NCBI GenBank assembly: GCA_937907055.1
Contig: CALCTW010000009.1
Coordinates: forward strand, 1 to 21,952
Length of the DNA: 21,952 nt
Source of the DNA: an uncultured Clostridia bacterium
GTDB lineage: Bacteria; Bacillota; Clostridia; Christensenellales; Aristaeellaceae
Direction: 5' to 3'
Of this stretch, positions 15,527 to 21,952 are shown piece by piece (position 1 is the first letter of the stretch; each line of letters starts with the position of its first letter). The notes under the pieces were generated by a model, which was given only the letters and a program-made list of their open reading frames with translations, did not search any database and was not told where the DNA came from. Made by a program: the position numbers and the translations under genes.

Positions 15527-16342
15527 TCAGTCATCCTGTGTATCCAGCAGCGTGGCCAGCGTCACATCCGCCCACGAATACTGGGACATGTATTCCTGCC
15601 GGAAGGCGCGTTTGGCGGTCTCATCCCCTGCCAGATAATCATAATAGTCGCACTTGACTTTCGTCACATCAATGCCGTAGCTGTTCTTCTCGTGGAAGAA
15701 CACATGCTCCTGCCCGATCTGCGAAAGCACCGTGCGGATCTCCGAGGCCAGCACGCGGATATAGGCCGCCTTTTCCTCGGTGTCCTCATCCTCCTCCCAG
15801 AAGACGAAGCGCAGATCACCGGTGGTCACTCTTGCCCCCTGACGGTCGATCAGATAAGCCAGAAACTCCTTGCACTTCCTGCGTTTGAAATGCAGCGGCT
15901 TCCCCTGATAGGTGACATCAAAAATGCCGAAGCAATGAAAACGCAGCAGATCCTTCTCCTCCGCCGGAGCATTGGGATCATAAGGATCGCGCAGCTTATT
16001 CAGGCACATTTGCAGTTTCTGCGGCTGCACCGGCTTTACCAGAAAGCCGCTGGCCCGCGTGTTCCAGGCGTCCAGGCTGTAATCCGGATACCCGGTCACA
16101 AAAATGATATTCCGCGAAAGCTTTCTTTCCTCCAGCACCTTCGCGAGCTCCAGCCCGTTCATGCCGGGCATATCCACATCCAGAAAAGCCACATAGATTG
16201 GTTCCTTTTCCGCGATCGCGAGCGCTTCCTTCGCGTTATTGGCCGTCAGCAGATTGCTGCCCTCCGGCAGAATACGCTCCAGTTCGTAGGCAAGATCCTC
16301 GCAGATATAGGGTTCATCATCAACGATCAGGTAATTCAGCAC
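15527..16342 (-). CDS. Response regulator with receiver and winged-helix/BTAD-like output
   Basis: A 271-residue regulator. The start is taken as GTG at 16342, because GGAGG lies 8 nt before it, inside a 5-codon upstream extension beginning with ATG at 16357 that has no ribosome site of its own. The receiver domain (1-118) has DDE (8-10), phospho-acceptor Asp 55 (FLDVDMPGMNG), Thr 83 and Lys 103. Residues 132-205 read as an OmpR/SARP-type winged helix (FGIFDVTYQGKPLHFKRRKCKEFLAYLI). The end (about 226-262, CDYYDYLAGD ... YMSQYSWAD) resembles a bacterial transcriptional activator (BTAD) fragment. The partner kinase is immediately downstream. Divergent orientation to the IdeS-like protease gene makes that gene a reasonable regulatory target, by inference. 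Confidence 0.9.
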   Translation of the reverse strand: MLNYLIVDDEPYICEDLAYELERILPEGSNLLTANNAKEALAIAEKEPIYVAFLDVDMPGMNGLELAKVLEERKLSRNIIFVTGYPDYSLDAWNTRASGFLVKPVQPQKLQMCLNKLRDPYDPNAPAEEKDLLRFHCFGIFDVTYQGKPLHFKRRKCKEFLAYLIDRQGARVTTGDLRFVFWEEDEDTEEKAAYIRVLASEIRTVLSQIGQEHVFFHEKNSYGIDVTKVKCDYYDYLAGDETAKRAFRQEYMSQYSWADVTLATLLDTQDD

Positions 16343-16397
16343 CGCTTCAACCTCCATTCAACAAAAACCGGGATGGACGGCAAAACATATTGATTTT

Positions 16398-16425
16398 ATT
16401 ATACTTGATTTTTGATGCATCGCAA
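16398..16425 (-). promoter_or_regulatory. Promoter of the two-component operon
   Basis: On the minus strand, TTGCGA (16425-16420), a 16-nt spacer, then a perfect TATAAT (16403-16398), about 55 bp before the chosen GTG start of the response regulator. Confidence 0.65.
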
Positions 16426-16504
16426 GCCCCAATCTCATTCCCGGCCTTTCCCGCGTCTTCAGCCGTTCGCAATCAGAAAAAAGTATTCAGGTACGCGCGC
16501 AGTG

Positions 16505-16535
16505 TTGCAGTTCTGTAACGATCCCCTGCTATAAT
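16505..16535 (+). promoter_or_regulatory. Promoter of the IdeS-like protease gene
   Basis: TTGCAG (16505-16510), a 19-nt spacer and TATAAT (16530-16535) preceded by TGC, a perfect extended -10. The long spacer weakens the -35, which fits a promoter needing an activator or relying on the extended -10. It lies about 95 bp before the ATG. Confidence 0.6.
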
Positions 16536-16630
16536 AACACCCGTAGAAGCGAACCGCCTCGGATCATTCCCGCGCGTCCGCGTCTGATATTACGATCCCG
16601 GATCCATGATCCTGAAAGAGAGGAATCCCC

Positions 16631-18259
16631 ATGAAATTAAAAACCATCCTGACCGCCCTGCTCACCGCGGTGCTGCTCGTGGTCATGACTGTCCTTCCCG
16701 GCATTGCCGAAGGCAATACCGAGGCTGCTCCTGTGCAGGTCGGCAATGTGTCCGTAACCGCTCACCCGGCCAATGACCGTTACCTCTGCCTTTCCTTTGA
16801 TTTTACGGCAAATGGCGCGGAATACACCGCCTTTGTCACCGGCATTCGCGGCACCACTTCCAATGACTGGGCTGAAAAGCTGGCGCAGGCCATCGCGGAG
16901 CGCTTCGCGCAGGGGAAGACCTTCCGCGTCGCGACCCGTGCCACCGGCAGGGCGGATGAATATGTGGAGAGCGCCATCGATTTGATGGACGCCGAAAAGC
17001 AGAACCGCTTCGCGCCGCCCGAATGGCAGTCCGGTGAGGTTCCCGCCTTCAAGAGCGATACCGAGCTTTGCTGGGCCGCCTCCGCCTCCAACGCGCTGGA
17101 GCTTTCCGGCTGGGCCCGCGCGCTCACCGAAATGAATCCCGGTGTGGTCGAATTCAACAATGAGGACGATGTATTCGCCTACTTCGCCGATAACTTCACC
17201 GATGCCGGTTCTCTGGCCATCGAAGGTGAAAAGTGGCTCCTGAACGGCACCGTCAAGGATGAAGCTGTCGACCGCGAGACCGGCAAGGTACAGTTCGGCG
17301 CGGCCCACTGGCTGGGCGCCCAGCTGTATAAAGCGCAGAGCGGCGGTCTGGCCAAGGACTACTGCGCCGCGGCCGTGACCAGCATGGATTATGACACCTC
17401 CTCCGAGGGCGCGGCCCATTATGCCACCCTGACCGGCCTGGCACAGGCTGCCGACGCGCTGGAAAAGGGCTTCGGCGTTTCTCTGGGCGTTGAATTCGTC
17501 GGCAGCATGGGCGGCCACGATGTGTGCCTGACCGGTACCATCCGCGAAAAGACCGCGGAGGGCGCGGGAAAGGTCATGGCTGTTTTCCTTGCCGATTCCG
17601 ATAACGACGCCGCGGACTATGACTATGCCGATCAGGAAGCCGCGCAGAAGGCCGGCCCCCGCGGCGAACGCGTGAACAGTTTTGAAATGTATCCGGTCAC
17701 GACCAGGATCTACGGCGACAACATGAACGGCGTGAAGGTCGTGGGTTTCTGGATGCATCCCGAGACCGACACCGCCATCACCGACATCATGACCATCAGG
17801 CCCTTCTCCGCCGATCTGCCCAAGGAGACCGTCGGCACGAAGGATGTCTACGCTTCTCCGGATCTGGTGCCCACCGAGATCGTTGTGGGTGAAAACTGCT
17901 GCCGTTATGATCAGGCCGGAACCGGTGACGCGGTCCTGCTCCGCGCGAGCATCAGCAACCAGAGCTATGTCCGCGTGACCGACGCAGCCTCCGCTACAAT
18001 GACCATCCGCTATCACATTTACCGTGACGGCGCGGAAGTTGATACCGTTGACCGGGATGTTGAGTTTACCGGCGAGCGCCTGCTTCCCATGAGCTCCGGG
18101 CGTGACGGCACCGAGATCACCTACACCTTCGCGGAGCCCGGTGTCTACGACATTGCTGTCGAGATCATGAGCATCCGGGACGCCAACGGCGAGATCCGTG
18201 AAGCCTATGTGCAGAATAACTTCCTGAAATACGCCAAGGTAACGGTGACACAGCCCTGA
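16631..18259 (+). CDS. Secreted IdeS/Mac-like cysteine protease
   Basis: A 542-residue exported protein with a signal peptide 1-26 (ILTALLTAVLLVVMTVLPGIA). Its catalytic core resembles IdeS/Mac-1 (MEROPS C66, papain-fold IgG-cleaving enzymes): TELCWAASASN with Cys 147 matches LLCGAATAGN of IdeS; GGHDVCLTG with His 296 matches NHVINLWG; and FLADSDNDA with Asp 322 and Asp 324 matches VTDSDSNA. The motifs come in the same order, and the His-Asp spacing is similar. Residues about 400-542 form a beta-rich, CARDB/Ig-like C-terminal domain, without an LPxTG anchor. A GAGAGGAA ribosome site precedes the ATG. It has its own promoter and a strong terminator, and is divergent from a two-component operon. 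Substrate is unknown; host immunoglobulin or another secreted protein is possible. The family match is from memory of motifs, not from an alignment. Confidence 0.82.
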   Translation: MKLKTILTALLTAVLLVVMTVLPGIAEGNTEAAPVQVGNVSVTAHPANDRYLCLSFDFTANGAEYTAFVTGIRGTTSNDWAEKLAQAIAERFAQGKTFRVATRATGRADEYVESAIDLMDAEKQNRFAPPEWQSGEVPAFKSDTELCWAASASNALELSGWARALTEMNPGVVEFNNEDDVFAYFADNFTDAGSLAIEGEKWLLNGTVKDEAVDRETGKVQFGAAHWLGAQLYKAQSGGLAKDYCAAAVTSMDYDTSSEGAAHYATLTGLAQAADALEKGFGVSLGVEFVGSMGGHDVCLTGTIREKTAEGAGKVMAVFLADSDNDAADYDYADQEAAQKAGPRGERVNSFEMYPVTTRIYGDNMNGVKVVGFWMHPETDTAITDIMTIRPFSADLPKETVGTKDVYASPDLVPTEIVVGENCCRYDQAGTGDAVLLRASISNQSYVRVTDAASATMTIRYHIYRDGAEVDTVDRDVEFTGERLLPMSSGRDGTEITYTFAEPGVYDIAVEIMSIRDANGEIREAYVQNNFLKYAKVTVTQP

Positions 18260-18332
18260 TGAACGGCTGAAGAGTCTGTTCGCCCGATGGGCGTCCTCGG
18301 ACACCGGCGCGTAAAACTGAACCCAACTTTAC

Positions 18333-18374
18333 GGCTGTGAATGAACTGAATGGTTCGTTCACAGCCTTCTTTTT
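18333..18374 (+). terminator. Intrinsic terminator of the protease gene
   Basis: A 14-bp stem GGCTGTGAATGAAC (18333-18346) / GTTCGTTCACAGCC (18353-18366) with one G-U pair and a 6-nt loop, followed by TTCTTTTT. It lies only 5 bp before the -35 of the copper operon promoter and so insulates the two units. Confidence 0.92.
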
Positions 18375-18378
18375 ATGC

Positions 18379-18407
18379 TTGACAGATACCGTATGGGGGT
18401 ATATGAT
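18379..18407 (+). promoter_or_regulatory. Copper operon promoter
   Basis: A consensus -35 TTGACA (18379-18384), a 17-nt spacer, and -10 TATGAT (18402-18407). The spacer is almost wholly filled by a CsoR-type operator, the expected layout for copper-derepressed transcription. Confidence 0.88.
18386..18402. promoter_or_regulatory. CsoR-type operator 1
   Basis: ATACC-N7-GGTAT with a G-rich spacer (ATACCGTATGGGGGTAT), lying between -35 and -10. CsoR family operators are GC-tract palindromes bounded by TA-rich ends, and this fits that form. Confidence 0.75.
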
Positions 18408-18419
18408 ATCTTCGTTCCG

Positions 18420-18436
18420 ATACCCGACAGGGGTAT
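18420..18436. promoter_or_regulatory. CsoR-type operator 2
   Basis: ATACCC-GACAG-GGGTAT, a cleaner 17-bp copy of operator 1 set 34 bp further on, in the leader just upstream of the AAAGGAGAGG ribosome site. Two sites about three helical turns apart could bind two CsoR tetramers on one face. Confidence 0.75.
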
Positions 18437-18455
18437 ATGAAAAGGAGAGGTTTTT

Positions 18456-18794
18456 ATGGAAGAACAGCTTACCTGCTGCCATGATACAGAAGAACAGGCC
18501 GTTTCCTGCCCGCGTTGCCGGGTGAAGCACCGCGCTCCCGAGGAAACAAAAGCCCTGCTCAACCGGCTCTCGCGCATCGAGGGCCAGCTGCGCGGCATTC
18601 GGGGCATGGTGGAAAAAGAAGCCTATTGCCCAGATATCCTCACCCAGGCCGCGGCTGTTTCCGCCGCCGTCAATGCCTTCAGCCGCGAGCTGCTCGGCAG
18701 CCATATCCGCACCTGCGTGGTGCAGGGCGTGCGCGAAGGCAATGAGGATACGATCGATGAACTGCTCAGTGTTCTTCAGCGTTTTATGAAATGA
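18456..18794 (+). CDS. csoR: CsoR-family copper-sensing repressor
   Basis: A 112-residue member of the CsoR/RcnR (DUF156) family, all-helical repressors that release DNA when they bind Cu(I). The core RLSRIEGQLRGIRGMVE (37-53) is the family signature. The Cu(I) ligand set Cys 58, His 83, Cys 87 is present with the same 25- and 4-residue spacings as in known CsoR proteins. The first 27 residues are an extension carrying four more cysteines (CC at 7-8, CPRC at 18-21) and two histidines, which is not part of the core fold. AAGGAGAGG precedes the ATG. It is first in an operon with copA (10-bp gap) and lies under two matching operators, so autoregulation is expected. Confidence 0.93.
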   Translation: MEEQLTCCHDTEEQAVSCPRCRVKHRAPEETKALLNRLSRIEGQLRGIRGMVEKEAYCPDILTQAAAVSAAVNAFSRELLGSHIRTCVVQGVREGNEDTIDELLSVLQRFMK

Positions 18795-18804
18795 GGTCAT
18801 TCCT

Positions 18805-21300
18805 ATGAGACAATTCAATGTGACCGGCATGAGCTGCGCCGCCTGTCAGGCCCGCGTGGAAAAGGCCGTGAGCAAGGTGGAGGGTGTTACCTCCTGCTCC
18901 GTCTCCCTGCTGACGAACGCCATGGGCGTGGAAGGCACAGCCACGGACGCGGCCATCATCAAGGCCGTGACGGACGCGGGCTACGGCGCTTCGGTCAAGG
19001 GCGCCGCCGCTCCGCAGAGTGATCCCGGGGAGGCGCTTACAGACCGCGAAACGCCCGTGCTGCGGCGCAGACTCATCTTCTCCCTGATCTTTCTGGCGGT
19101 GCTGATGTATGTCAGCATGGGCCACATGATGTGGGGCTGGCCGCTTCCGGCCTTCTTCCATGACAATCATGTGGCCATGGGCCTTGTGCAGCTGCTGCTG
19201 ACTGTTGCCGTCATGATCATCAACAAAAAGTTCTTCGTCAGCGGTCTTACCGGCCTTTTGCACGGCGCGCCCAATATGGACACGCTGGTCGCGCTGGGCA
19301 GCGGCGCATCCTTCCTCTACAGCGTGGCCGCGCTGTTCGCCATGACAGACGCGCAGGTACACGGCGGCACGGCAGCCGCGATGCCGTGGATGGATCAGTT
19401 CTATTTCGAGTCCGCCGCCACCATCCTCACCCTGATCACGGTGGGAAAGATGCTGGAAGCGCGCAGCAAGGGCAAAACGACCGATGCCCTGAAATCGCTG
19501 ATGCGCCTGACCCCCAGGACTGCCGTCATCCTGCAGAACGGAGTTGAGACCGAGGTACCCGTTGAACAGGTGCAGACGGGCGATATCTTCGTCGTGCGCC
19601 CCGGCGAGCAGATCCCTGTGGACGGCGAGGTGCTCGAGGGCATGTCAGCGGTGAATGAATCCGCGCTGACCGGCGAATCCATCCCCGCGGACAAAGCCGC
19701 GGGCGATCATGTGTCCGCCGCCACGCTGAACCAGAGCGGCTATCTCCGGTGCCGCGCCACCCGTGTAGGGCAGGATACAACGCTCAGTCAGATCATCCGC
19801 ATGGTGTCCGATGCCGCCGCGACCAAAGCCCCCATCGCCAAGGTGGCGGACAAGGTGAGCGGCGTCTTCGTGCCCGCGGTCATCATCATCGCGGCGCTCA
19901 CCTTCATCATCTGGATACTCGTGGGCCAGACCTTCGTATACGCCCTCACCAAGGCCATCTCCGTGCTGGTCATCAGCTGCCCCTGCGCGCTGGGGCTGGC
20001 CACACCGGTCGCGATCATGGTGGGCAACGGCATGGGCGCGAAGAACGGCATTCTGTTCAAGACCGCCGCGTCTCTCGAGGCCACCGGCAAGGTGAGCACC
20101 GTGGCGCTGGATAAGACCGGCACCATCACCACCGGCCAGCCTGTGGTGACCGATATCATCCCGGCAACCGGTGTGACGGAAGCCCGGCTGATGCGCACCG
20201 CCCGCGCGCTGGAAGCCTTCAGCGAGCATCCGTTGGCGCGCGCCATTGTGAAGAAATGCGAAGAGCGCGGCGACGCGCCTTATCCGCTGACGGATTTCGA
20301 GGCGCTGCCCGGCAACGGTGTTACCGCCCTGTACGGGGAACGCGTGTACGGCGGCAGTATGAAATTCATCGCGTCCCATGTGACCATCGGCGCGGAAATG
20401 TCTGAAAAGGCCGATACCCTTGCCAATCAGGGCAAGACCCCTCTGTTCTTTACGCACGGCAGTCAGCTGCTCGGCATGATCGCTGTGGCCGATGCCATCA
20501 AGCCGGACAGCGCCGAGGCGATCCGTCAGCTGCGCGGCATGGGTGTCCGGGTGGTGATGATCACCGGCGATAATGAACGCACGGCGCGCGCCGTGGGCGA
20601 GCAGGCCGGTGTGGATCAGGTATTTGCCGGCGTGCTGCCGGACGGCAAGGAACAGGTGGTTCGCGGCCTGCAGCAGCAGGGACAGGTGGCCATGGTGGGC
20701 GACGGCATCAATGACGCGCCCGCCCTCACCCGCGCGGATATCGGCATCGCCATCGGCGCGGGCACCGATGTGGCCATTGACGCCGCCGATGTCGTGCTGA
20801 TGAACAGCAGTCTGCTGGATGTCGCCGCCGCCATCCGTCTCAGCCGCGCCACGCTGCGCAATATCCATCAAAACCTTTTCTGGGCGTTCTTCTACAATGT
20901 GATCGGCATTCCGCTGGCTGCCGGTGCGTTTATCCACTGGACGGGCTGGCAGCTCAGCCCCATGTTCGGCGCAGCCGCCATGAGCCTTTCCAGCTTCTGC
21001 GTTGTGACCAATGCGCTGCGCCTGAATTGGTGCAGGCTCTATGATTCCCGGCACGATAAGCCGAAAAAACACAGAAAGGAGAAAAAATCCATGACTCGTA
21101 CCATGCACATTGAGGGCATGATGTGCGGCCATTGCGAGGCCCGGGTGAAAAAGACCCTGGAGGCTCTGCCCCAGGTGGAGACCGCTGTTGTCAGCCACAC
21201 CGAGGGCACCGCCGTCGTCGAGCTGACCGCCGACGTCGCCTGCTGCGAGCTGAAAAACGCAGTCGAGGCCGAGGGCTACACCGTGATCTCCGTCGAATGA
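18805..21300 (+). CDS. copA: Copper-exporting P-type ATPase CopA with fused C-terminal CopZ-like domain
   Basis: An 831-residue P1B-1 ATPase that pumps Cu(I) out of the cytoplasm. Order: N-terminal heavy-metal domain (4-65) with GMSCAAC (Cys 11, 14); transmembrane segments from about 90; actuator motif TGES (289-292); CPC (392-394); phosphorylation site DKTGT (Asp 436); SEHPL (473-477); GDGIND (632-637); and YN (697-698) plus M..SS (726-730) of the Cu(I)-selective type. After a basic linker (750-762) comes a second heavy-metal domain with GMMCGHC (771-777) that looks like a complete CopZ chaperone. The linker codons contain a ribosome binding site and ATG (see 21091). GAGG overlapping the csoR stop couples translation to csoR. 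Confidence 0.95.
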   Translation: MRQFNVTGMSCAACQARVEKAVSKVEGVTSCSVSLLTNAMGVEGTATDAAIIKAVTDAGYGASVKGAAAPQSDPGEALTDRETPVLRRRLIFSLIFLAVLMYVSMGHMMWGWPLPAFFHDNHVAMGLVQLLLTVAVMIINKKFFVSGLTGLLHGAPNMDTLVALGSGASFLYSVAALFAMTDAQVHGGTAAAMPWMDQFYFESAATILTLITVGKMLEARSKGKTTDALKSLMRLTPRTAVILQNGVETEVPVEQVQTGDIFVVRPGEQIPVDGEVLEGMSAVNESALTGESIPADKAAGDHVSAATLNQSGYLRCRATRVGQDTTLSQIIRMVSDAAATKAPIAKVADKVSGVFVPAVIIIAALTFIIWILVGQTFVYALTKAISVLVISCPCALGLATPVAIMVGNGMGAKNGILFKTAASLEATGKVSTVALDKTGTITTGQPVVTDIIPATGVTEARLMRTARALEAFSEHPLARAIVKKCEERGDAPYPLTDFEALPGNGVTALYGERVYGGSMKFIASHVTIGAEMSEKADTLANQGKTPLFFTHGSQLLGMIAVADAIKPDSAEAIRQLRGMGVRVVMITGDNERTARAVGEQAGVDQVFAGVLPDGKEQVVRGLQQQGQVAMVGDGINDAPALTRADIGIAIGAGTDVAIDAADVVLMNSSLLDVAAAIRLSRATLRNIHQNLFWAFFYNVIGIPLAAGAFIHWTGWQLSPMFGAAAMSLSSFCVVTNALRLNWCRLYDSRHDKPKKHRKEKKSMTRTMHIEGMMCGHCEARVKKTLEALPQVETAVVSHTEGTAVVELTADVACCELKNAVEAEGYTVISVE
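21091..21300 (+). CDS. copZ: Possible free CopZ copper chaperone from an internal start
   Basis: A 69-residue product in the same frame as copA, ending at the same stop. AGGAG at 21077-21081 lies 9 nt before ATG 21091, as good as any start in this window. The product MTRTMHIEGMMCGHC... is a complete HMA/CopZ domain (beta-alpha-beta-beta-alpha-beta, metal site Cys-X2-Cys), with an extra CC near its end (residues 51-52). CopZ proteins carry Cu(I) to CopA and CsoR. Either the original stop of copA was lost, fusing two genes, or both fused and free forms are made. The internal start is seen in the sequence; its use is inference. Confidence 0.5.
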   Translation: MTRTMHIEGMMCGHCEARVKKTLEALPQVETAVVSHTEGTAVVELTADVACCELKNAVEAEGYTVISVE

Positions 21301-21313
21301 GCGTGAAATGAGA

Positions 21314-21334
21314 CCCGGGGAGCTTCTCCCCGGG
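21314..21334 (+). terminator. GC-rich hairpin after the copper operon
   Basis: A perfect 9-bp stem CCCGGGGAG / CTCCCCGGG with a 3-nt loop, 13 bp after the copA stop. No T tract follows, so it is either a weak terminator or a 3'-end stabiliser. Confidence 0.6.
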
Positions 21335-21366
21335 CCTCGTGCGGAGTGAAAAATCGTATTTACCGT

Positions 21367-21394
21367 TTGATAAGCGGGAAATTTATGTTAAAAT
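21367..21394 (+). promoter_or_regulatory. Promoter of the short-chain dehydrogenase gene
   Basis: TTGATA (21367-21372), a 16-nt spacer and TAAAAT (21389-21394), preceded by TGT (extended -10), 32 bp before the ATG at 21427. Confidence 0.6.
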
Positions 21395-21426
21395 ATCCGA
21401 AATGACTGCCGAATGGAGAGATATGA

Positions 21427-21952
21427 ATGCCGAGAAATAAAGTTGCCATAGTGACCGGCGGAACGAGCGGCATAGGCTACGCCATCGCAAAGCTCTTCGT
21501 CGATACCGGGACGACCGTCGTCGTCGCGTCCTCGCGTCAGGACGCCGTGGACGAGACGAAGGCCGCCCTCGGGTGCGACGGCTTCGCCGCCGACCTCAGC
21601 CGCACGGAGGACTGCCGTGCCCTCGTCGACTACACGCTCGAAAAGCACGGCCGCGTCGACATCCTCGTGAACAACGCGGGCATCCAGCACGTCTGCCCGG
21701 TCGACGAGTTCCCCGAGGACAAGTGGAAGTTCATGATAGACCTCATGCTGACCGCGCCCTTCCTGCTGACGAAGTACTGCTGGCCCTCCATGAAGGAGCA
21801 TCACTGGGGCCGCATCATCAACATCGGTTCGATTCAGGGGCTTGTCGCTTCCGCGTATAAATCCTGCTATGTTTCTGCAAAGCACGGTCTGAACGGTCTT
21901 ACGATGGCAACAGCATTGGAAGGCGGAAAATACGGTATCACGGTCAACAGCA
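21427..21952 (+). CDS. Short-chain dehydrogenase, 3-hydroxybutyrate dehydrogenase-like (cut by window end)
   Basis: The first 175 residues of an SDR oxidoreductase that runs off the window (usual length about 250-260). The NAD(P)-binding motif TGGTSGIG (10-17) comes first, then Asp 56, NNAG (82-85), catalytic Ser 135 and YVSAK (Tyr 148, Lys 152). The stretch IGSIQGLVASAYKSCYVSAKHG is close to D-3-hydroxybutyrate dehydrogenase (NAD-linked acetoacetate/3-hydroxybutyrate interconversion), but other SDRs share it, so substrate is tentative. GGAGAG lies upstream of the ATG. Codon usage is very GC-rich (GTC, CTC, TCG, GAC) up to about 21830. It then becomes clearly A/T-tolerant (GTT, TCT, GCA, AAA, ACA, TTG). 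Confidence 0.88.
   Translation, partial: MPRNKVAIVTGGTSGIGYAIAKLFVDTGTTVVVASSRQDAVDETKAALGCDGFAADLSRTEDCRALVDYTLEKHGRVDILVNNAGIQHVCPVDEFPEDKWKFMIDLMLTAPFLLTKYCWPSMKEHHWGRIINIGSIQGLVASAYKSCYVSAKHGLNGLTMATALEGGKYGITVNS

Noticed and set aside
16343..16357. ATG at 16357 as start of the response regulator
   Set aside because: The only good ribosome site (GGAGG) is made by these very codons and is correctly spaced for GTG at 16342. The ATG cannot be excluded without N-terminal data.
16631..18259. C39-type leader peptidase for the double-glycine peptide
   Set aside because: It has a Sec signal and no ABC transporter domains. The His and DSD motifs fit IdeS better than C39 peptidases, which act in the cytoplasm.
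16637..18304. A 555-codon minus-strand open frame opposite the IdeS-like gene
   Set aside because: Low-complexity Gly/Ala/His/Val content and no start signal. The plus strand has a signal peptide, catalytic motifs, a promoter and a terminator.
19645..21198. A 517-codon minus-strand open frame opposite copA
   Set aside because: Antisense shadow of a clear P-type ATPase; no recognisable domain.

Overview
The window looks like a chromosomal stretch of an anaerobic, gut- or rumen-type Clostridia (Bacillota). Ribosome binding sites are AGGAGG-like, many codons end in G or C, the EssC/EsaB genes are of the Bacillota type VII secretion kind, and there is a CsoR/CopA copper operon. This placement is inferred from gene content only. 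I see no rRNA, tRNA, CRISPR array, phage gene or insertion sequence.

Left block (1-6429, minus strand): a compact type VII secretion (T7SS) locus. Transcription runs essC (FHA domains plus three FtsK/SpoIIIE-like ATPase modules), then an EsaB/YukD ubiquitin-like gene, then four small helical proteins of WXG100/ESAT-6-like size. It ends at a strong hairpin (13-46). No EsaA, EssA or EssB gene lies between essC and the hairpin.

Second block (6659-11396, minus strand): three tandem paralogues of Sec-exported proteins. Each has a signal peptide, a helical TPR-like half, one or more CxxC knuckles and a C-terminal DUF6273-like domain with a WWWLR(S/T)PG motif. Two duplicated DNA blocks link different pairs of the three genes, which points to recent duplication and gene conversion. 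A tandem pair of overlapping promoters lies upstream of the first gene.

Third block (11776-14133, plus strand): a secreted acidic protein made of two internal repeats, a CPBP-family membrane protease, and a 112-residue peptide with a Nif11/double-glycine type leader. The last two form a candidate peptide maturation pair. A bidirectional terminator (14152-14196) closes the block against the convergent two-component system.

Fourth block (14198-18259): a minus-strand response regulator (receiver plus winged-helix/BTAD-like output) and LytS-type histidine kinase, divergent from a plus-strand secreted cysteine protease. That protease carries Cys, His and Asp-Ser-Asp motifs resembling the IgG-cleaving IdeS/Mac family. 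Both divergent promoters are recognisable.

Fifth block (18379-21300, plus strand): a copper operon. A consensus promoter is overlapped by one of two 17-bp CsoR-type operators, followed by a CsoR repressor and a CopA P-type ATPase. CopA is fused in frame to a C-terminal CopZ-like domain, and a good Shine-Dalgarno sequence plus ATG inside the linker could also produce free CopZ. The window ends in a truncated short-chain dehydrogenase resembling 3-hydroxybutyrate dehydrogenase, whose codon usage changes abruptly near 21830.
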